From positions 1-13,585 of the forward strand of contig JAOXYC010147774.1 in assembly GCA_028565715.1 (NCBI GenBank): a stretch of DNA of 13,585 nucleotides, in the 5' to 3' direction. Below, piece after piece: positions 13,147 through 13,585 of this stretch. The position numbers were made by a program, and so were the translations under genes. Origin of the DNA: Phoronis pallida. Its lineage: Eukaryota; Phoronida; Phoronidae. Below the pieces are notes generated by a model that was given only the letters and a program-made list of their open reading frames with translations, had not been told where the DNA came from and searched no databases. Each line of letters opens with the position of its first letter. Position 1 is the first letter of the stretch.

Positions 13147-13585
13147 GTATGTGTCTCATTATGGATGCAATGGTGAAAAGGATTATTGGATCGAATAAAT
13201 AGTTAATTATTCCCAGAACCACCTAAATAGTAAATATCCACATGCAATTATGAAATGGGGAATTATTTTTCTTAAGATGAATGACAACAACTCAAATATT
13301 TGAAACAAAAATCTCACCAACACACGACATGCTCGCATGACATCTCTGCCAGATTATTGCAGACTGTGCATGATGAATTAAAAGATTTTCTCACATTGAT
13401 CATGCGGGTTCTAAAACATGATTACGGTGAACGCGACGACAGACTCGGGACACGTGATTCGAATCGAAGTCGTCAACACATGTTATAAGAAATAATGTTT
13501 ATTTTGCCGAAAAAAAAACAAATTGCGTGTTTTTGGTTGCTTGTGAGGATAATGTGAGAAAACGGTTCCTAATCTCGGCCGGATG
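13147..13585 (+). other. Intron 19, truncated by the window end
   Basis: It begins with a good phase 2 donor (AG|gtatgt). No acceptor or further ABCA exon is seen. The stretch from about 13380 to 13475 is rich in CpG (cgcgacgac, gattcgaatc, gtcgtc) compared with the rest of the introns and may be an inserted sequence; its identity is unknown. Confidence 0.75.

Noticed and set aside
1-13585. A second complete gene, operon or defence-type system
   Set aside because: All family-recognisable coding sequence belongs to one ABCA transporter; the rest is intron and repeat sequence.

Overview
This window is eukaryotic, almost certainly from an invertebrate animal. It lies inside one intron-rich gene on the + strand, which runs off both ends. 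Nineteen short exons (71 to 312 bases) are joined by GT-AG introns, most of 300 to 600 bases. Read together they give about 1,054 residues in one unbroken frame. The protein is a full-length-type ABC transporter of subfamily A, most like the ABCA1/ABCA4/ABCA7 group of lipid exporters. The AT-rich introns, a GATA microsatellite, an (AAT)n-tailed retroelement end and two probable tRNA-derived SINEs suggest a marine invertebrate. A mollusc is plausible, but that is inference.

Layout. Exons 1 to 6 (1-2817) encode the distal part of the first extracellular domain. Exons 7 to 9 (3430-5015) encode most of the first membrane domain. Exons 10 and 11 lead into the first nucleotide-binding domain (NBD1), which occupies exons 11 to 15 (6396-8932) and has Walker A, Q-loop, LSGG signature, Walker B and H-loop all intact. 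Exons 16 and 17 (9150-10075) hold a Ser/Pro-rich acidic insert, the conserved post-NBD regulatory segment and the start of a linker. Exons 18 and 19 (12245-13146) hold the rest of the linker and the first helix of the second membrane half. The start codon, first helix, second extracellular domain, second membrane domain and NBD2 lie outside the window. No promoter, 5' UTR, polyadenylation site or second convincing gene is visible.

I see no new multi-gene system. What stands out is in the introns. The end of exon 9 with its splice donor is repeated three times in tandem. The last codons and donor of exon 16 are duplicated downstream as a decaying copy. Intron 17 (about 2.2 kb, the longest) holds a near-perfect palindrome of about 300 bp with an 18-base loop, other foldback sequences, and a small unassigned ORF with two hydrophobic segments. 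Intron 10 holds a hairpin of about 105 nt with pre-miRNA-like dimensions. Smaller foldbacks sit in introns 3, 11 and 18. These look mainly like MITE-type or foldback element insertions and local duplications. Because they are transcribed in the pre-mRNA, the long hairpins could give double-stranded RNA or affect splicing.
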